Shown: one piece after another, positions 12,468 through 24,267 of the stretch
Layout of the letters: every line of letters begins with the position of its first letter
How positions within the stretch are numbered: the first letter of the stretch is position 1
Origin: Thermothielavioides terrestris NRRL 8126
Lineage: Eukaryota; Ascomycota; Sordariomycetes; Sordariales; Chaetomiaceae
NCBI RefSeq assembly: GCF_000226115.1
Contig: NC_016458.1
Coordinates: forward strand, 6,110,001 to 6,174,000
Reading direction: 5' to 3'
DNA: 64,000 nucleotides
Translations under genes and position numbers: made by a program
The notes under the pieces: model-generated
The model's database searches: none
Seen by the model: only the letters and a program-made list of their open reading frames with translations
Told to the model about the DNA's origin: nothing

Positions 12468-15400
12468 ATGCCTTTTAAAATTGAGAAAACCGTTATTGTT
12501 GCTGTTATAGCGCTTCTAGCCCTCGATAGCCCTAAAGACTAGCTGAGATGGATCTCTGCCGTTTGCTAAGAGGCTAACAATTTACGAGTTTAGTATATTA
12601 TCGACCTAGACACCAAGCTCGCTATAGAAGCTAAGATGCTTGGCCTTCCTATATAGCCTACCTAGGGTACTACCCGTTAAGCGGTCTAGGATCGCTATCT
12701 TTAGACGTAGTACACTGCGCTATAAACCTAGAAGGTAGCCGATCTTAATACCCGTAGCTAAGAGCCTTAGTCAACCGAGCCTACTAAAGAGGAGATCCGC
12801 TACAAATTCCTTAAGCTATATAAGGCGTTCTCGAAATCTACTATCGACATTGTAGCGTTCTATATAGTCAATAAGCTCTATAAGATGATCAACGTATCTA
12901 TTAGCGACTGCTATACCTATACCGTATATAATATTATAGAGGCTAAGAACATTACTAGCACCTATAGGTTTATCTAGACGCTACGTAAGATCATTGTACC
13001 TTTCAATAGCACTATCTTCATTGCGTTTGCTAAGGAATATATAGCTATACTCGCTAGAGGTAGCTAGAGCGGTATCGAGCCTAGGACTTAGATTCTTAAA
13101 TATATTTCAGTCCTCTACTATACGAAGGTAGCTAATATCGCTATAGTCACTAATACGATAGTAGTTACTATGTTCCTTAAGACTATATAGAAATATCTAG
13201 ATCCTAAGTAGACGACCTATACGTTGAAGGACATTAATGTAGCTAAGAAGCTTAGTGGAAAAGGACTAACTCTCCTTGATTTAGCTCTCTCGTTTAAAGT
13301 GATCCTCTAGGCTAAAGCGGTAGTCTACCTAAAGCCTAGAACCTACCCTATGCTTCTAAGAGCGTAGAATAGTTAGAAGAGTGGTTAGAAACGTAAGAAA
13401 AACCGTGACTACCTGTATATATCGAAGACTCGTCGCTATTAGTAGCTTCCTTTAGAGTGTCGGCAACTTCGGTACACTCTGATAGGGGAATCCCTAAACG
13501 GCGTAACGCTTTTAAGCGATATAGTAAATAGAGTACGTTAACGATTTGCTAAGGAGCGTTAGAACGACCTTTAGGTAGAGCTTTAAAAGCTTGGCTAAAA
13601 GATCTAAAATGTATCGTTAAACGCTAAAGCTACTAGTTCTAATAGTAGTATAGGTCCTTTATTTCTAGGAGTGCTCTAGGTATACGTTGTTATCGATCTA
13701 GTAATTGTAAATGAGCTTAAAGGAGTGTATAGCGTATTTGTATCTCTTGAGTTTAGCCTATATCCGCTTAGTAAATGTATTCTATTTAACAACTATAGAA
13801 CGATCAATCTTGTTAATGATAGGGCTCTCCTTGTCTTTGGCACGTTCGTTAAGATAAGCGGTAAAACTGTTGAGGCTAGTACTATATCTTTCCCTATCTC
13901 TAGCTATAGCAAATGGATTATCAAGAACATTTTGAACGGTGTACGTAGCTTAAACACTGAGGACCTTGTTATAGACAACGTTGCTATTGTAGAAGGCTTT
14001 TACGTCAATATCGTCTTTAAGAGATGCCTTTAAGTATAGGGCGCTTAGTACTATAGTCTAGATTGTATACTACGTTGGGGAACATTGGAAAAGAGTATTG
14101 TACTTAGGCAACTAGTTGAGAAGTTCAACTTGACCTTCTTACAATATAACGCTCTTTCCTCCTACTTTAATGCTTTTAGAGCACTTTCTAGAAGCTTTGT
14201 TAGACTTATAACTAGGAACGCTATAGTTGTAAAGAACTTTGGGAGGGGTAGGCCTTCGAAGGACCTACTCCTAGAAAGAGAAGACCTAGCTACTCTCTAG
14301 TACATTAGAGCTAATTATCTAAGTTCAGAGGCGTTGGAACATCTCGTCTTGAACGCCAGAGGTATACGGATTTATAGGCCTCGTAGGCTAGAATACGAGG
14401 TATATACGTAGATATATATGGAATAGGTTATTTCGCGTCGCCTACTATCGAAGCTATCACTACGCCTATTTTAGAGGGTCTCTTAGGACCTATTCGATTT
14501 TCTAAGAGCGCTTAATAGCTCGAACTAGCTACTAGTTATCAAAGACGAGTATAGTAGGAAGCTCTTCGCGATTCCTCTTATATATAAGATATACGATAGT
14601 ATATACAATGAGCTTATTCGCTTTGAACGCTAGGTAAAACGCTAATTTGGGTTGCTTATTTATAAGATTAGGTAGAACGGCGACACTAGTGTTATCGGCA
14701 TCAAAGGATATACTATATATGAGCTTTGGGTATAGGAGCAGAGCATTGATTTAGAGGTTATACCTTTAGATACTAAGGAGCCTAATAGCGGTTTAGAACG
14801 TATAGGCAAGGAACTTATTACTAAGAGCATCGCAATACTTATAGGCGCTAGACTTCCTTAGAACCTATAGCTAGAATCGACGGTTGTAGCTATGTACTTA
14901 TATAGCATTAGCCTAAGTCGCGTTCGTAACTATTGTTTACTAAACGAGGTGCTCGACTCTTAGTTTAAGCATTGGTTCCACTAGTATTAGCCTAGTCTAG
15001 TATATACGCTAACTACCGACCTACGCCTAAACTGGGGCAACGTTTATATATATAGCTACTGAGTGTACCTACTAACGAAAGAACGTAAAAAGGGGATTAA
15101 GAGGCGTACTAGGAAGGTTAAACCTAGAACGTATATCGGGTATCTTATTGGATATAGGGCGTCTAACATTTACTATATTTAGATATTGAAACTTAGGAAG
15201 GTCATTACAATATACAATGTAACCTTTGACGAACGTACGTTCTACTAGGAGAGCGAAAAGTAGTTTGATACTCAATCAGTGGTAGTCGCTAGAAAGGTTG
15301 TTGAGCTTATCGAACTCCCTATAGAGCCTTAGGACGCTAAGGCAGTGCTATTTAGAGTTATAGATGCCTATAAAGACTCTATGATAGTTCCTAGCTCTCT

Positions 15401-17837
15401 AGGATATCTAGGGGGTATAGTTAAATAGGAACTAGAAGGGTAGGCTCCTCCCTACTCTCTATTTTGTCTAGGGGGTATAGAAGTACTTGAGTATCGTGGC
15501 TAGAGTTTGGATAAGGAGCCTACTAGTAGTCTTTATACTCTAGAACCAACTTCGGAGCTACGCTAGGAACGTCTAGATATATCTAGAGAGAGCGGCCCCC
15601 CTATTAATCACGGAGCTAGCAGTGACAGTAGAACGGTAGAAACTATATTATTGGAGGCCTTTAATACAGTTATCGAAGACGCTAATAGCAGTGTTGCTAG
15701 TAGTATAGCTAGGAGTGCTAGCTAGGGTAGTACAATAGTAAGTACTACTATAGTCGATACTCCTAGTAGCGATAAGGAGGTCGACTACCTTGGCGATTAG
15801 CTAGAGGCTTTAGATAACTAGGAAGACGCCTTAAACTATAGTTCTTAGCCTGATTTTGGAATACCTATAGCCTAGTTAGCGAAAGAGAAGTGTAAGTATA
15901 TATATAAGACTTACGGACTACCTATTCGTTAGTTAAGACGGATCTATAGACAGTCTTCTAGCGGCGGTGTAGGTAGAAGTAGCGGTCTAGTGTACTTTGT
16001 AGCCCCTATGTACTATAAGGAGGGTATCGATATACTAGATTAGTATATATAGCATTCGTTTAGCTATATATTTTTAGATAACCTTGTAAACGCTTTGTAG
16101 AAGGGCGATAGTATCTAGTACTATACACTATATATGGTTTTTACAACGGTAGTCCACTAATATTGTAATACGCGTCCTAGGGCAACGCTAAGTAGGCCTA
16201 GAGTATATTTCGACGACTTCGCTAAGCTTCTTAAGCGCTAGAAGGATCTCGCCAACTACCTTTAAGGGCGTAAGTTTATAAAGGCGGTTAAGGAAGAGAT
16301 TCGTAATCTCGTCAATAGAAAGATATAGTATAAAATATAGTGTGAGACCTTCAAGGGGAAACCACTGCCTCTAAAGTGGGTTTTCATCTATAAATTCGAT
16401 TAAGATAGCAACCTTAAGAAGTATAAGTTACGTATCTATGTTCGTAGGGATCTTTAGGAGCTTACTACTTTGTAAAGCACTTATATAGCTATACTCGTAG
16501 TATACTCGTTCTATACAATGATAGCTATCGCTATATAGTTTGATCTTAAGGTCAAGTAGTTCGACGTAGTGTAGGCGTTCTTAAACGCCGATCTACCTAA
16601 GGGTATTGTCTATAAGATGCCTAAGGGGTTCGAAGAGCCTAGATTTCTTATAGAACTGTAGAGAGCTCTATATAGCTTGCAAGAGTCTCTGTTGCTCTAG
16701 TACCGAGAGTTCTCTAGCGTACTTCGGAAGCTTGGCCTTACAGCTTCGCCTAAGGAACTATACTTGTTCTTCGACTGCCAACGACATATACTTATACTAT
16801 TCTACGTAGATAACTATCTAGTCTTCTACTATAGAGACTATATAGAAGAGGCTTAGAGGATTATCGATACTCTAAAAGCGAAGTACAAAGTATATAAGAA
16901 GGGGGACGTAGCTTAGTTCCTAGGTATTAGAGTAATCCGCGACCGTATACAACGTAAGATCTAGCTTTGCCTTGACTAGTACATTGAGAAGATTGTAAAG
17001 CGTTTTAGTCTCGTAGATTAAATCACTTTTCTAAGTATCCCTCTCCCTATAATAGAGCTTCGTAAGTTCATTGGTATAGCTACTTAAGTATAGATCAAAC
17101 TGTACTAGGAGCTTATTAGATTACTGCTCTATATTGTAGTCGTACTATATATAGAAGTTGCGTTCTTAGCTTCGTTGCTCTTATACTTCTTGACGAACCC
17201 CTTAGGAATATATATCAACATCGTAAAGTATATAATCTTCTACCTCTTTAGTATACGCTTCTTCGCTATTTAGTTTAGGGGTATACTGTAGGATATTGCT
17301 CCTATATAGATCCTACTTATCGTAGAGGACGTATCGTATATAGATGACCCTAATATATATAGGTCGTTATACAACTACCTTATCTCTCTGTTCGATAGGC
17401 TTATTCATTGGAAGGCTATATACTAGGATATAGTTACTACTTCGTCTATAGAGGCGGAGCTCCTCGCTCTGTCCGCTATAGTATAGGAAACGATAGCGTT
17501 TAAACGCTTCTTTAGCGATTTACAACTTAAGTTAGGTATACCTTAGACTATGTTCTATAACAATATATAGACTATTCGCCTTATAGTAGGCGAGAATAAA
17601 CATATTAGTACTTATCTATATTATATTGATATCTATAATATATAGTTGCGTTAGGAATATATAAAGGGATCTTTCGAGGTTGTATATTTATCAACTATAA
17701 AGATGCCTATAGATAGATTTACAAAGGTATTGACTTACTAGAAGTTTAAACACTTTAGGGAGCTCTTTAATCTATAGGATATACGTTATATAGTTTAGGG
17801 AGACGATTAAAGAGATAGGAATATAAGGTATAAATAA
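12468..17837 (+). pseudogene. RIP-destroyed Copia Gag-Pol polyprotein
   Basis: Co-linear with the intact 1789-residue polyprotein at 49530-54899 and exactly the same length from ATG to stop position, so there is no net indel. TAG and TAA stops replace Gln and Trp codons throughout. Recognisable pieces include the gag start MPFKIEKT, the protease region CILFNNYRTINLVND (13777-13821), integrase and RT blocks, and a DNYLVFYYRD-like YVDD region near 16810. The only open stretches are short (13725-14033, 14085-14300). It cannot make a functional protein. Confidence 0.93.
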
Positions 17838-17923
17838 AAATAAACTAAAAATAGGAGTGTATACTAGTATAAAATAGACTAGGGGGTGCCTATACCTATA
17901 AAACAATAAATAAAAATATAAGA

Positions 17924-18850
17924 CTACTTACTACCCTTCTTCTTCTTAGGGATAAGTATAGCGAGTATCGCTATAGCTATACTACGTACTAGCGTATCTA
18001 GGTCAAAGCCCGGAGTAGCCTCCTCCTTATCCTTATCCTCATCTTTGTCCTCCTCCTTGCTCTCCTCCTTCTTAGCCTTCTTAGCCTTCTTGATAGGCGT
18101 AGCCACCTTCGCCTTGCCTTTACCCTTGCCCTTGGTAGGCGTAGGCGTGTACTTCTCGTTATTATCGTCATCGTTATCGTTAGCGTCAACGTCCTTACCC
18201 TCTATAGTGAGAAGAGTATATAGAGTAGTACGTAGATTCTTCTAGTCCTATTATATATAGTTAGAACAGTACTTTTCCTTTGTTATTTCGTTTATTGTTA
18301 CTTATAAGATTAGGCTTAGGGGCTTAGTGCCCCTATATTATAGCTAAGAACTGCTTAGCGATTAGGAGGACGTTGTTAAGACTACTCTATTAGTATAGTA
18401 CACTTATCGACTATACTAATACACTTATATAGGGTAATACTTCTTACTATATATATAGCGTATATATTGGACAGCTTTGCTAGGGGCCTCCTAGCACTCT
18501 CTATTGCTTTTACTATATATAGTAGACTTAAGGTAGCCGAGGTAGGGCACCTCTCTAAGGGCGCCCTCCTCCTCCTCTTCCTCCGAAGAGGAGGAGGAGG
18601 AGGGGGGTATTATACGCTTGGAGAGGGTCTTTGGTATAGCGGGGGTCTTAGGCGTAGCGGGGGTCCTACTACGAGTGTCAGATACATAGATATACATATC
18701 GCATCGGCTAGGCAATCTACAGTGTACTTACTTCTTATTAGCGCTAGCGCTAGACTTAGAGGGGGTGGCTAAGAGCGGGGTAGGCTTATTCTTAGCCGCC
18801 TTGGTAGTATAGGCCTTCTCAAGGGCGGCGAGGTATATAGTAGACAATAT
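17924..18850 (-). pseudogene. RIP-degraded antisense accessory gene of the Copia element
   Basis: Occupies the same place and orientation as the intact antisense gene at 54987-55900. The last exon is still readable (17924-18106: KKAKKAKKEESKEEDKDEDK, then PGFDLDTL and a PKKKKGSK end). The second exon is readable at 18491-18670 (RTPATPKTP, Ser run, Glu run, GALRE), but its cysteines are changed to Tyr. The start codon has become ATA (18848-18850) and the GTGAGT donor near 18290 has been mutated. Confidence 0.8.
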
Positions 18851-19519
18851 AGCTATTATTATTGTTGTTGATATTATTGTTATTGTTGCTAATACTACTA
18901 CTATTGCTTATAGTCTATAGAGAAAGAGTTTAAAAGAAGGTTTAAGGCGTATTTACTATAATTATATACTTCTAGGAGTATAGCTATCGACTAGCTTATA
19001 GCATTGCAGTATTGTCTATATAGCGCAAATACAACAAAGGGCAACAATAGTAGGTATATATTTAAGACGTTGGGCAACAATAGCTACAATGGTGTATACC
19101 TAAATGATTATAACGCTCAATTACACGATATAAACCTATAATCAAGGCGATACAATTCAAAATACAATTTAATAGCATGTCTAAATGAAGGATAGGAATA
19201 GATCGTATAGCGCAATTAGGAAATGTGTACAATACGACCAATGGCGTTTATATCAATGTCAATAATAGCGCCCTTGAATGTCAACAATAGAACCTCTAAA
19301 TCTAACTATATACAACGTACTATATAGTTCGCCAACGTAGGTAGCTAGACAATGTTTATACAATGGCGTAGCAACACTTATATAATAGCTACGATTGTAC
19401 ACAATAGCAAGATCAATACTAGAGGCTATAGTTCAATGCGCCTAGCAATACGAGCTCCAGAGTTAGTGCCCAGTATACGTATTCTATAGATAGCCTCTTG
19501 CGAGCTTGTCTAGGGGGTA

Positions 19520-19701
19520 TATCGCGTACTGGTATATACGTGACTCCACTTGCTAGGCTCCCTACGCTTAGGGGGTATATGTCAGCTCTGCCTATACATG
19601 TATATAGACCTCGGTGCTCCTCCTACCCTGTATGAGAGGAGTACCTCCCTCAATATATATGTCTCTGTATCCTGTATGGCCCCACTTCGCTGCTCTCCTC
19701 A
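19520..19701 (+). repeat. 3' LTR of RIP-killed Copia
   Basis: 182 bp, starting TA (RIP-altered TG) and ending CA. It aligns with 12109-12290 and with the intact LTRs. The TSD TGTTC follows at 19702. Confidence 0.92.
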
Positions 19702-20077
19702 TGTTCTTCCAGCTTCGCCGTCTTAGGAAATGCGGAGGCTCACGTATATATTATTATTATTATTATTAATCTTACACCGAAGGGGCTCTAAGCGCCCCGC
19801 CACTAAGGGCAAGCGGTCCCTCCACCTCTATATACACCACTCACGCGTAGCGCCCGCGCTGCGCCCCGCTGCGCAGAGCGGGCTTCCCAAGGTTCCATCG
19901 ATCCAACTCGCCGGAACTCACCGCTCACGTATATATATTGAGAATCTTCTGCCTCAACCTTGCCCACGAAAGATCATCAGCTTCCCACGCGTTCTTCGAG
20001 TCCGGTCGCCACCTTGAAGTTCTCGACCACAACTGCGTGCAAGTTTTTCTGCACTCAAGACAGACAAAGCACCCAAC
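19702..20077. other. Upstream region of the alpha/beta hydrolase gene
   Basis: Holds the TSD copy, a (tta)n-like run near 19748-19772 and a GC-rich ctgcgccccgctgcgcagag palindrome-like stretch near 19858-19882. The remainder should contain the promoter and leader of the gene starting at 20078. Confidence 0.5.
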
Positions 20078-21132
20078 ATGTCCAGCCTTTCTATCCCTCC
20101 CGAACGAGGCCAGCAGGTGCTCGCCGACCTGGCCGCCAGGTTTGACCGCATTTCCGTCCCTTTCAAGACGGTCAACAGCACACCGATCGAGGCAGCCATC
20201 TTTGTCCCGAAAAGCCTCACGTCGGTCACCGAAACGCAGAAGCTGCCGGTGCTCGTGCACTTTCACGGTGGAGGCCTGCTGATGGGTGGAAACCCCGAGC
20301 CCTTCTTCCTCCCCGACTGGTAATGATGTTGTCCTCTGCCTCACCTCATAAGTACCGCCCCTCGAACCTCCCGCTGATCCGCCCATCCAGGGTCCGCGAC
20401 CTCGCGTACACCACGCCCGCCCTCTTCATCTCCCCGGCGTACCGGCTGATCCCCGAGTCCCGCGCCGTCGACGCGCTCGACGACGTCGGCGACTTCTGGA
20501 CCTGGCTGCACGCCCACCTCCCCGCCACCATCAGCGCCCACTGGCCGCATCTGACGGCAGACCTCGGCCACATCGCCGCCGTGGGCGAAAGCGCGGGCGG
20601 CTACCTGGCGATGCAGTCGGCGCTGCTCTTCAGCCGCACGGCCAAGCTCCGCGCCGCCATCGCGCAGTACCCGGGCCTGTACCCGGACCTGACGGGGTTC
20701 GCGGACCGGCCGAAGACGGCGGACCCGAAGTTCGACGCCCTCGTGGCCGAGTACGTCAAGAACACGGCGCCGGGCGCGATCCGCGTGTCGTCGCCGTGGC
20801 CCGAGAAGGTCGAGCTGTTCGGCGCCGTGATGAGCAACGGCTTGCTGGCGCAGGTGTACGGCGAGGACAAGGAGGGCCGGCTGACGCTCGGGTACGCGCT
20901 CGCGCGCGCCGAGGAGGTGCCGCCGCCCGTGTGGGTCATCCAGGGCGACGACGACCACCTCGTGAGTAAGGCCTGGACCGACGAGGTGGTGGAGAGGATC
21001 AGGAAGGAGAAGCCCCGCGCGACGATCAAGTACACGGTGCAGCCGGGAGATCATGGGTTTGATGGGCTCAGTAGGCTGGATGATGACTGGGTGAAGGAAG
21101 GGGTCGACTTTGTCAAGGGGTACTGGCTGTGA
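20078..21132 (+). CDS. Alpha/beta hydrolase, HSL (HGGG/GXSXG) type esterase/lipase-like
   Basis: Two exons, 20078-20319 and 20391-21132, joined by a 71-bp GT-AG intron with a CTGAT branch-like site, give 327 residues in frame. The oxyanion-hole motif HGGG is at 63-66, the nucleophile motif GESAGG has Ser148, the acid lies in GDDDH (267-269) and the His is in DHGF (His302). This is the complete catalytic set of the hormone-sensitive-lipase/arylacetamide-deacetylase-like hydrolases. No signal peptide is seen, so a cytosolic enzyme is likely. The natural substrate cannot be told from sequence. It begins 376 bp after the RIP-killed Copia element yet shows no RIP damage. The ATG chosen is the first in frame with the conserved N-terminus. 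Confidence 0.88.
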
Positions 21133-21535
21133 GGCCGATTTTTTTTAAAAAAAAAAAAATGAAGAAAAGAAAGAACGAAAGAAGAAAAACATTCGTAGAT
21201 GCAAAATAACTACCCAAGACATTAACTAAACTCTCCGCTCGTAATCCACACCATCCGGCTGCTTGATAAATTCTCAAGGTATCCCATCTGACCAAATAAA
21301 TCCATTGCGAAGAGCTCCTCAGTATGTCGGTTGCCTGCTCCGACTAGGTAAGTAGGTAAGGTAGGTAGCTTGCTTCCTGTTGGTCAGCGTGGAGGCAGAC
21401 AGATGCCCCGCGCACCACGCGCTGTAGGCCTCAGTGCATGGTTGTCGCCGTTTTAAAGTTCCGCGATAGCGGCCAAGGTGCCGTGTCTCAAGTTTCCGTT
21501 CCCGACTCGGCGTCCGAAAAAGCGACAGATGCATC
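21133..21535. other. Intergenic, hydrolase / DUF4238 gene
   Basis: Contains a T8A13 tract followed by purine-rich sequence just after the hydrolase stop (21139-21190), perhaps the 3' end region. Nothing else is recognised. Confidence 0.5.
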
Positions 21536-24048
21536 ATGGCGGCCAAGGCAAAGCCACAGGCCCAATACCAGCACTTTGTGCCGCAGTTCCTGCTCAAGAA
21601 CTTTGCCCATCCATACAAGCCCGATGGCGGCGGCTCGAGACGGCGCAAGGACGGCGCGGGACGCAAGTTTGAGAAGGGCATGTACCCCAACGACCCGGTC
21701 GTGCGGCATCTCGACCTCGTCGCCGACCAGCCTGCCATCTGCGAGAAGCCGGTCAAGCGCATCCTCGGCCAGATCAACGTGTACCAGGACACCAGCAAGC
21801 CGACGGACCAGCAGCAGCACATCGAAGAGATGCTCAGCAAACTGGAAGCCAGCGCAAGCCAGATCATCCGCAAAATCACCAAGGCGTTCGAGCAGAAGGA
21901 GGCCGGCCTCTGGCTGACGCGTAGCGAGCGTGATCTCCTACGCAAATTCCTCTTCCTTCTCAAGTACCGCTCAGATGGCTTCCGGCGCCGCTTCTTCCAT
22001 CAGGACCCGGAGAGCTACAGCGAGAACGACAGATTACTGCTGCGCGAGTACATGGCCAAGCACGGCTTCAAGCGGCCGCTGGATGTCTGGTTCCACAACA
22101 TCAAGTGCATCATTGAGCTGGAGATGGATCCCGAGCGAAAATGGGCTCGTGAGCTCCGCAACCGCATGTATCCCGAAGATGCCCTCTGGTTCCTGAGCCA
22201 CGTCGAGTTTTCGTACATGGCCATCTGCACGCCATCCAACCCCGAGGACGAGTTTATCCTCACGGACAACTGCTACGGTATCTTCGAGGGACCTAACCAC
22301 TACGTCCAGGATGCCCACACAAGCGAGGTTGGCGGCGGAGCCTACACGCCACTCCACGAGTTCGCACCGCTGTCACCCAAGCTGGCCATCGTCCTCCGAA
22401 GCCATGTCCTGCCTAACCCGCTCGAGGATGCAAACCCGATCACCAAGGCCTGGCGCGAGTTTCATCGATTTCTCGCGGTCGACATCGTCTACGACTATGA
22501 AGTCACGTCGCTGCTGGCCGACCTCCCGATTGAAAAAGCGACAAATAACTATACTCGCATCGAGGACGGCCGCATATATCCGCTCCGCCTCGAGAACTGG
22601 CGGCCAAGCCAAGACCACAAGTTCTGCTTCAGGTTCTTCCCTATCAGCTCCGACCACGTGCACACCATCAATGCTATCCTGCTCGACCATGTTGCCCCCT
22701 GCACCTGCGTCGTGTTCGAGTCTCAGGCGAGCTTCGCGCGGACGTTGGAATGGTACCTCACGGCCCCGTGCGACATCGGGAAGAGAATATTCCCCTCAGA
22801 CTTTGACGGCCGCGGGGCGTGCTTGAAGAAGTTGGAGAGCGTGTCGCGGAGCCTGGGGTCCGCAAAGGAGACAGTCTGGATGAGCTTGCCGGACCCCCCG
22901 GCCGTGGACTACGAAGCGTTTCTCGCCGCAAGGTTAGAGCAAAAGCGGCTAATGAATCGCTGGTTGGACGGTGAGGAGGAAATTCCCAGGGGATTGGCAG
23001 GACAGTATCAGAGGCACCGGAAGCCCGATTCGCCAACAGGAGGAGTGTATTCGCTCCTAGGCAAGTCCAGGGACGACGAATGCCCTATAGCAGTCGAAAT
23101 ACTGACCATTTTGAGGTGGCTCCGTCCACACCATGATGGAGGACCTAACGCAAGCCCAGAGAATGTGGACGCTGCGAGTCAAAATCGACGCGTGGTCCGA
23201 AGGTCGAGTCGACGAGAAGATACGGCAGCGCAATCGAGAGCTGCTCCTGGACGCCTATCTGCGGCTCCCGCCGAGACGCGTGTGGTCGTTTGTCAAGTTC
23301 GCTAGGCTCTTCATTCTCAGCTCCGATCCGACCCTCGATTACAAGCGCGAAGACGGCTTACCTGAAGCAGAGGACATCGTGGCACGAGGTATGCCGGGGC
23401 CACAAAACCTTGGAAATTCGCTCCTCCCTGGAACCGGGTCACTGACGACAACATACAGCGATCGGCCTCGTCAAGCCTGACCGTCGCTCAAGCCTTGTCT
23501 ACATTGCAGGAATGAACGACATCGACCTCAGGAGGAGGCCATGGCTTGACCTCTGGAATCCATTTACGGACGATGTCGTCCAGGCAGTGGGGCTCCCCAG
23601 AGTCTACTTCTCTCTACATATGATTCTCTTCAACACACCGGGTGGGTAACCTGTGAATTGACGCTCTTTTCGCAAATGCCCCTTGCTTACCGACGCTCCG
23701 TGATAAATAGGTTACATCAGAGACTGCGGTAATATGCCACACTCCCCGCCAACTGCCGGGCTACATATTGTGCTAACAGCCCCGTCAGGCATCCCCGAGG
23801 TCGAGGAACTGGCCTGCCAGGCGCAGCGCGAGATCGTGCGCATGGGCGGGTTTAACAGTCCGGGACCGCGCATAGGCACGTTTGGGCACGGGGAAAAGAT
23901 CGAGCTGCTGACTCGCGCCATGGTCAGAGAGAGATTCATGGACGCCCTCAAGGGGAGGCTGGAGGAACCAGTGCTTCGAGAGCTCCGCTCTGTCCTCTTC
24001 GGGATTGCCTATCCGACTCCTCCCCCCGGTTGGCAGTGCAGCTCTTGA
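21536..24048 (+). CDS. DUF4238 domain protein, five exons
   Basis: The N-terminus QHFVPQFLLKNF is the signature of DUF4238 proteins, common in fungi and bacteria and of unknown function. My exon model is 21536-23060, 23116-23388, 23459-23641, 23711-23728 and 23789-24048: 2259 bp in frame, 752 residues. The first intron (23061-23115) appears to be GC-AG (GCAAGT donor); it removes the frame change between ...YSLLG and ...MMEDLTQAQR. The fourth exon is only 18 bp (YIRDC). Later exons read IGLVKPDRRSSLVYIAGMND and IPEVEELACQAQREI, which fit one protein. No signal peptide or membrane segment is seen. A frameshift in place of the first intron is the alternative. Confidence 0.8.
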
Positions 24049-24267
24049 TACAGGGACACCGATTGGAAGGTATTCAAGTTGAATCTTTGAGCACAGGGTT
24101 CTAGGCAATGGATAGTTGCAGCAATGGGGATGGCGGTCCAGAAAGGATATAGTTTGAATCAAGAGGGCCAAGTTTCCCCTTTTCACCGATCACCGCAAAG
24201 ATGGTCTCGCACATTCCGATACCTAAGACAGGCATAATTCCGCGTAAGGGAGCAGTCCAGACGGGGC

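Larger units (their letters stand above)
12109..19701 (+). mobile_element. Full-length RIP-killed Ty1/Copia LTR retrotransposon
   Basis: Two 182-bp LTRs (12109-12290, 19520-19701) bound the element. The direct repeat TGTTC at 12104-12108 and 19702-19706 is the target-site duplication, so it is a complete insertion. It is the same family as the intact element at 49171-56729. The LTR-to-ATG distance (359 bp) and the pol length (5370 bp) are identical in both, while the segment 3' of pol is 34 bp longer here. Mutations are overwhelmingly C-to-T and G-to-A, consistent with RIP. The AT-rich block begins and ends at the LTR edges. Confidence 0.95.

Noticed and set aside
13725..14300. Two open frames (102 and 71 codons) in the RIP-killed element
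   Set aside because: Fragments of the dead Gag-Pol frame, co-linear with the intact polyprotein, not separate genes.
18467..18772. 101-codon plus-strand frame with a Gly run
   Set aside because: Complement of the Ser/Glu tract of the antisense gene remnant.
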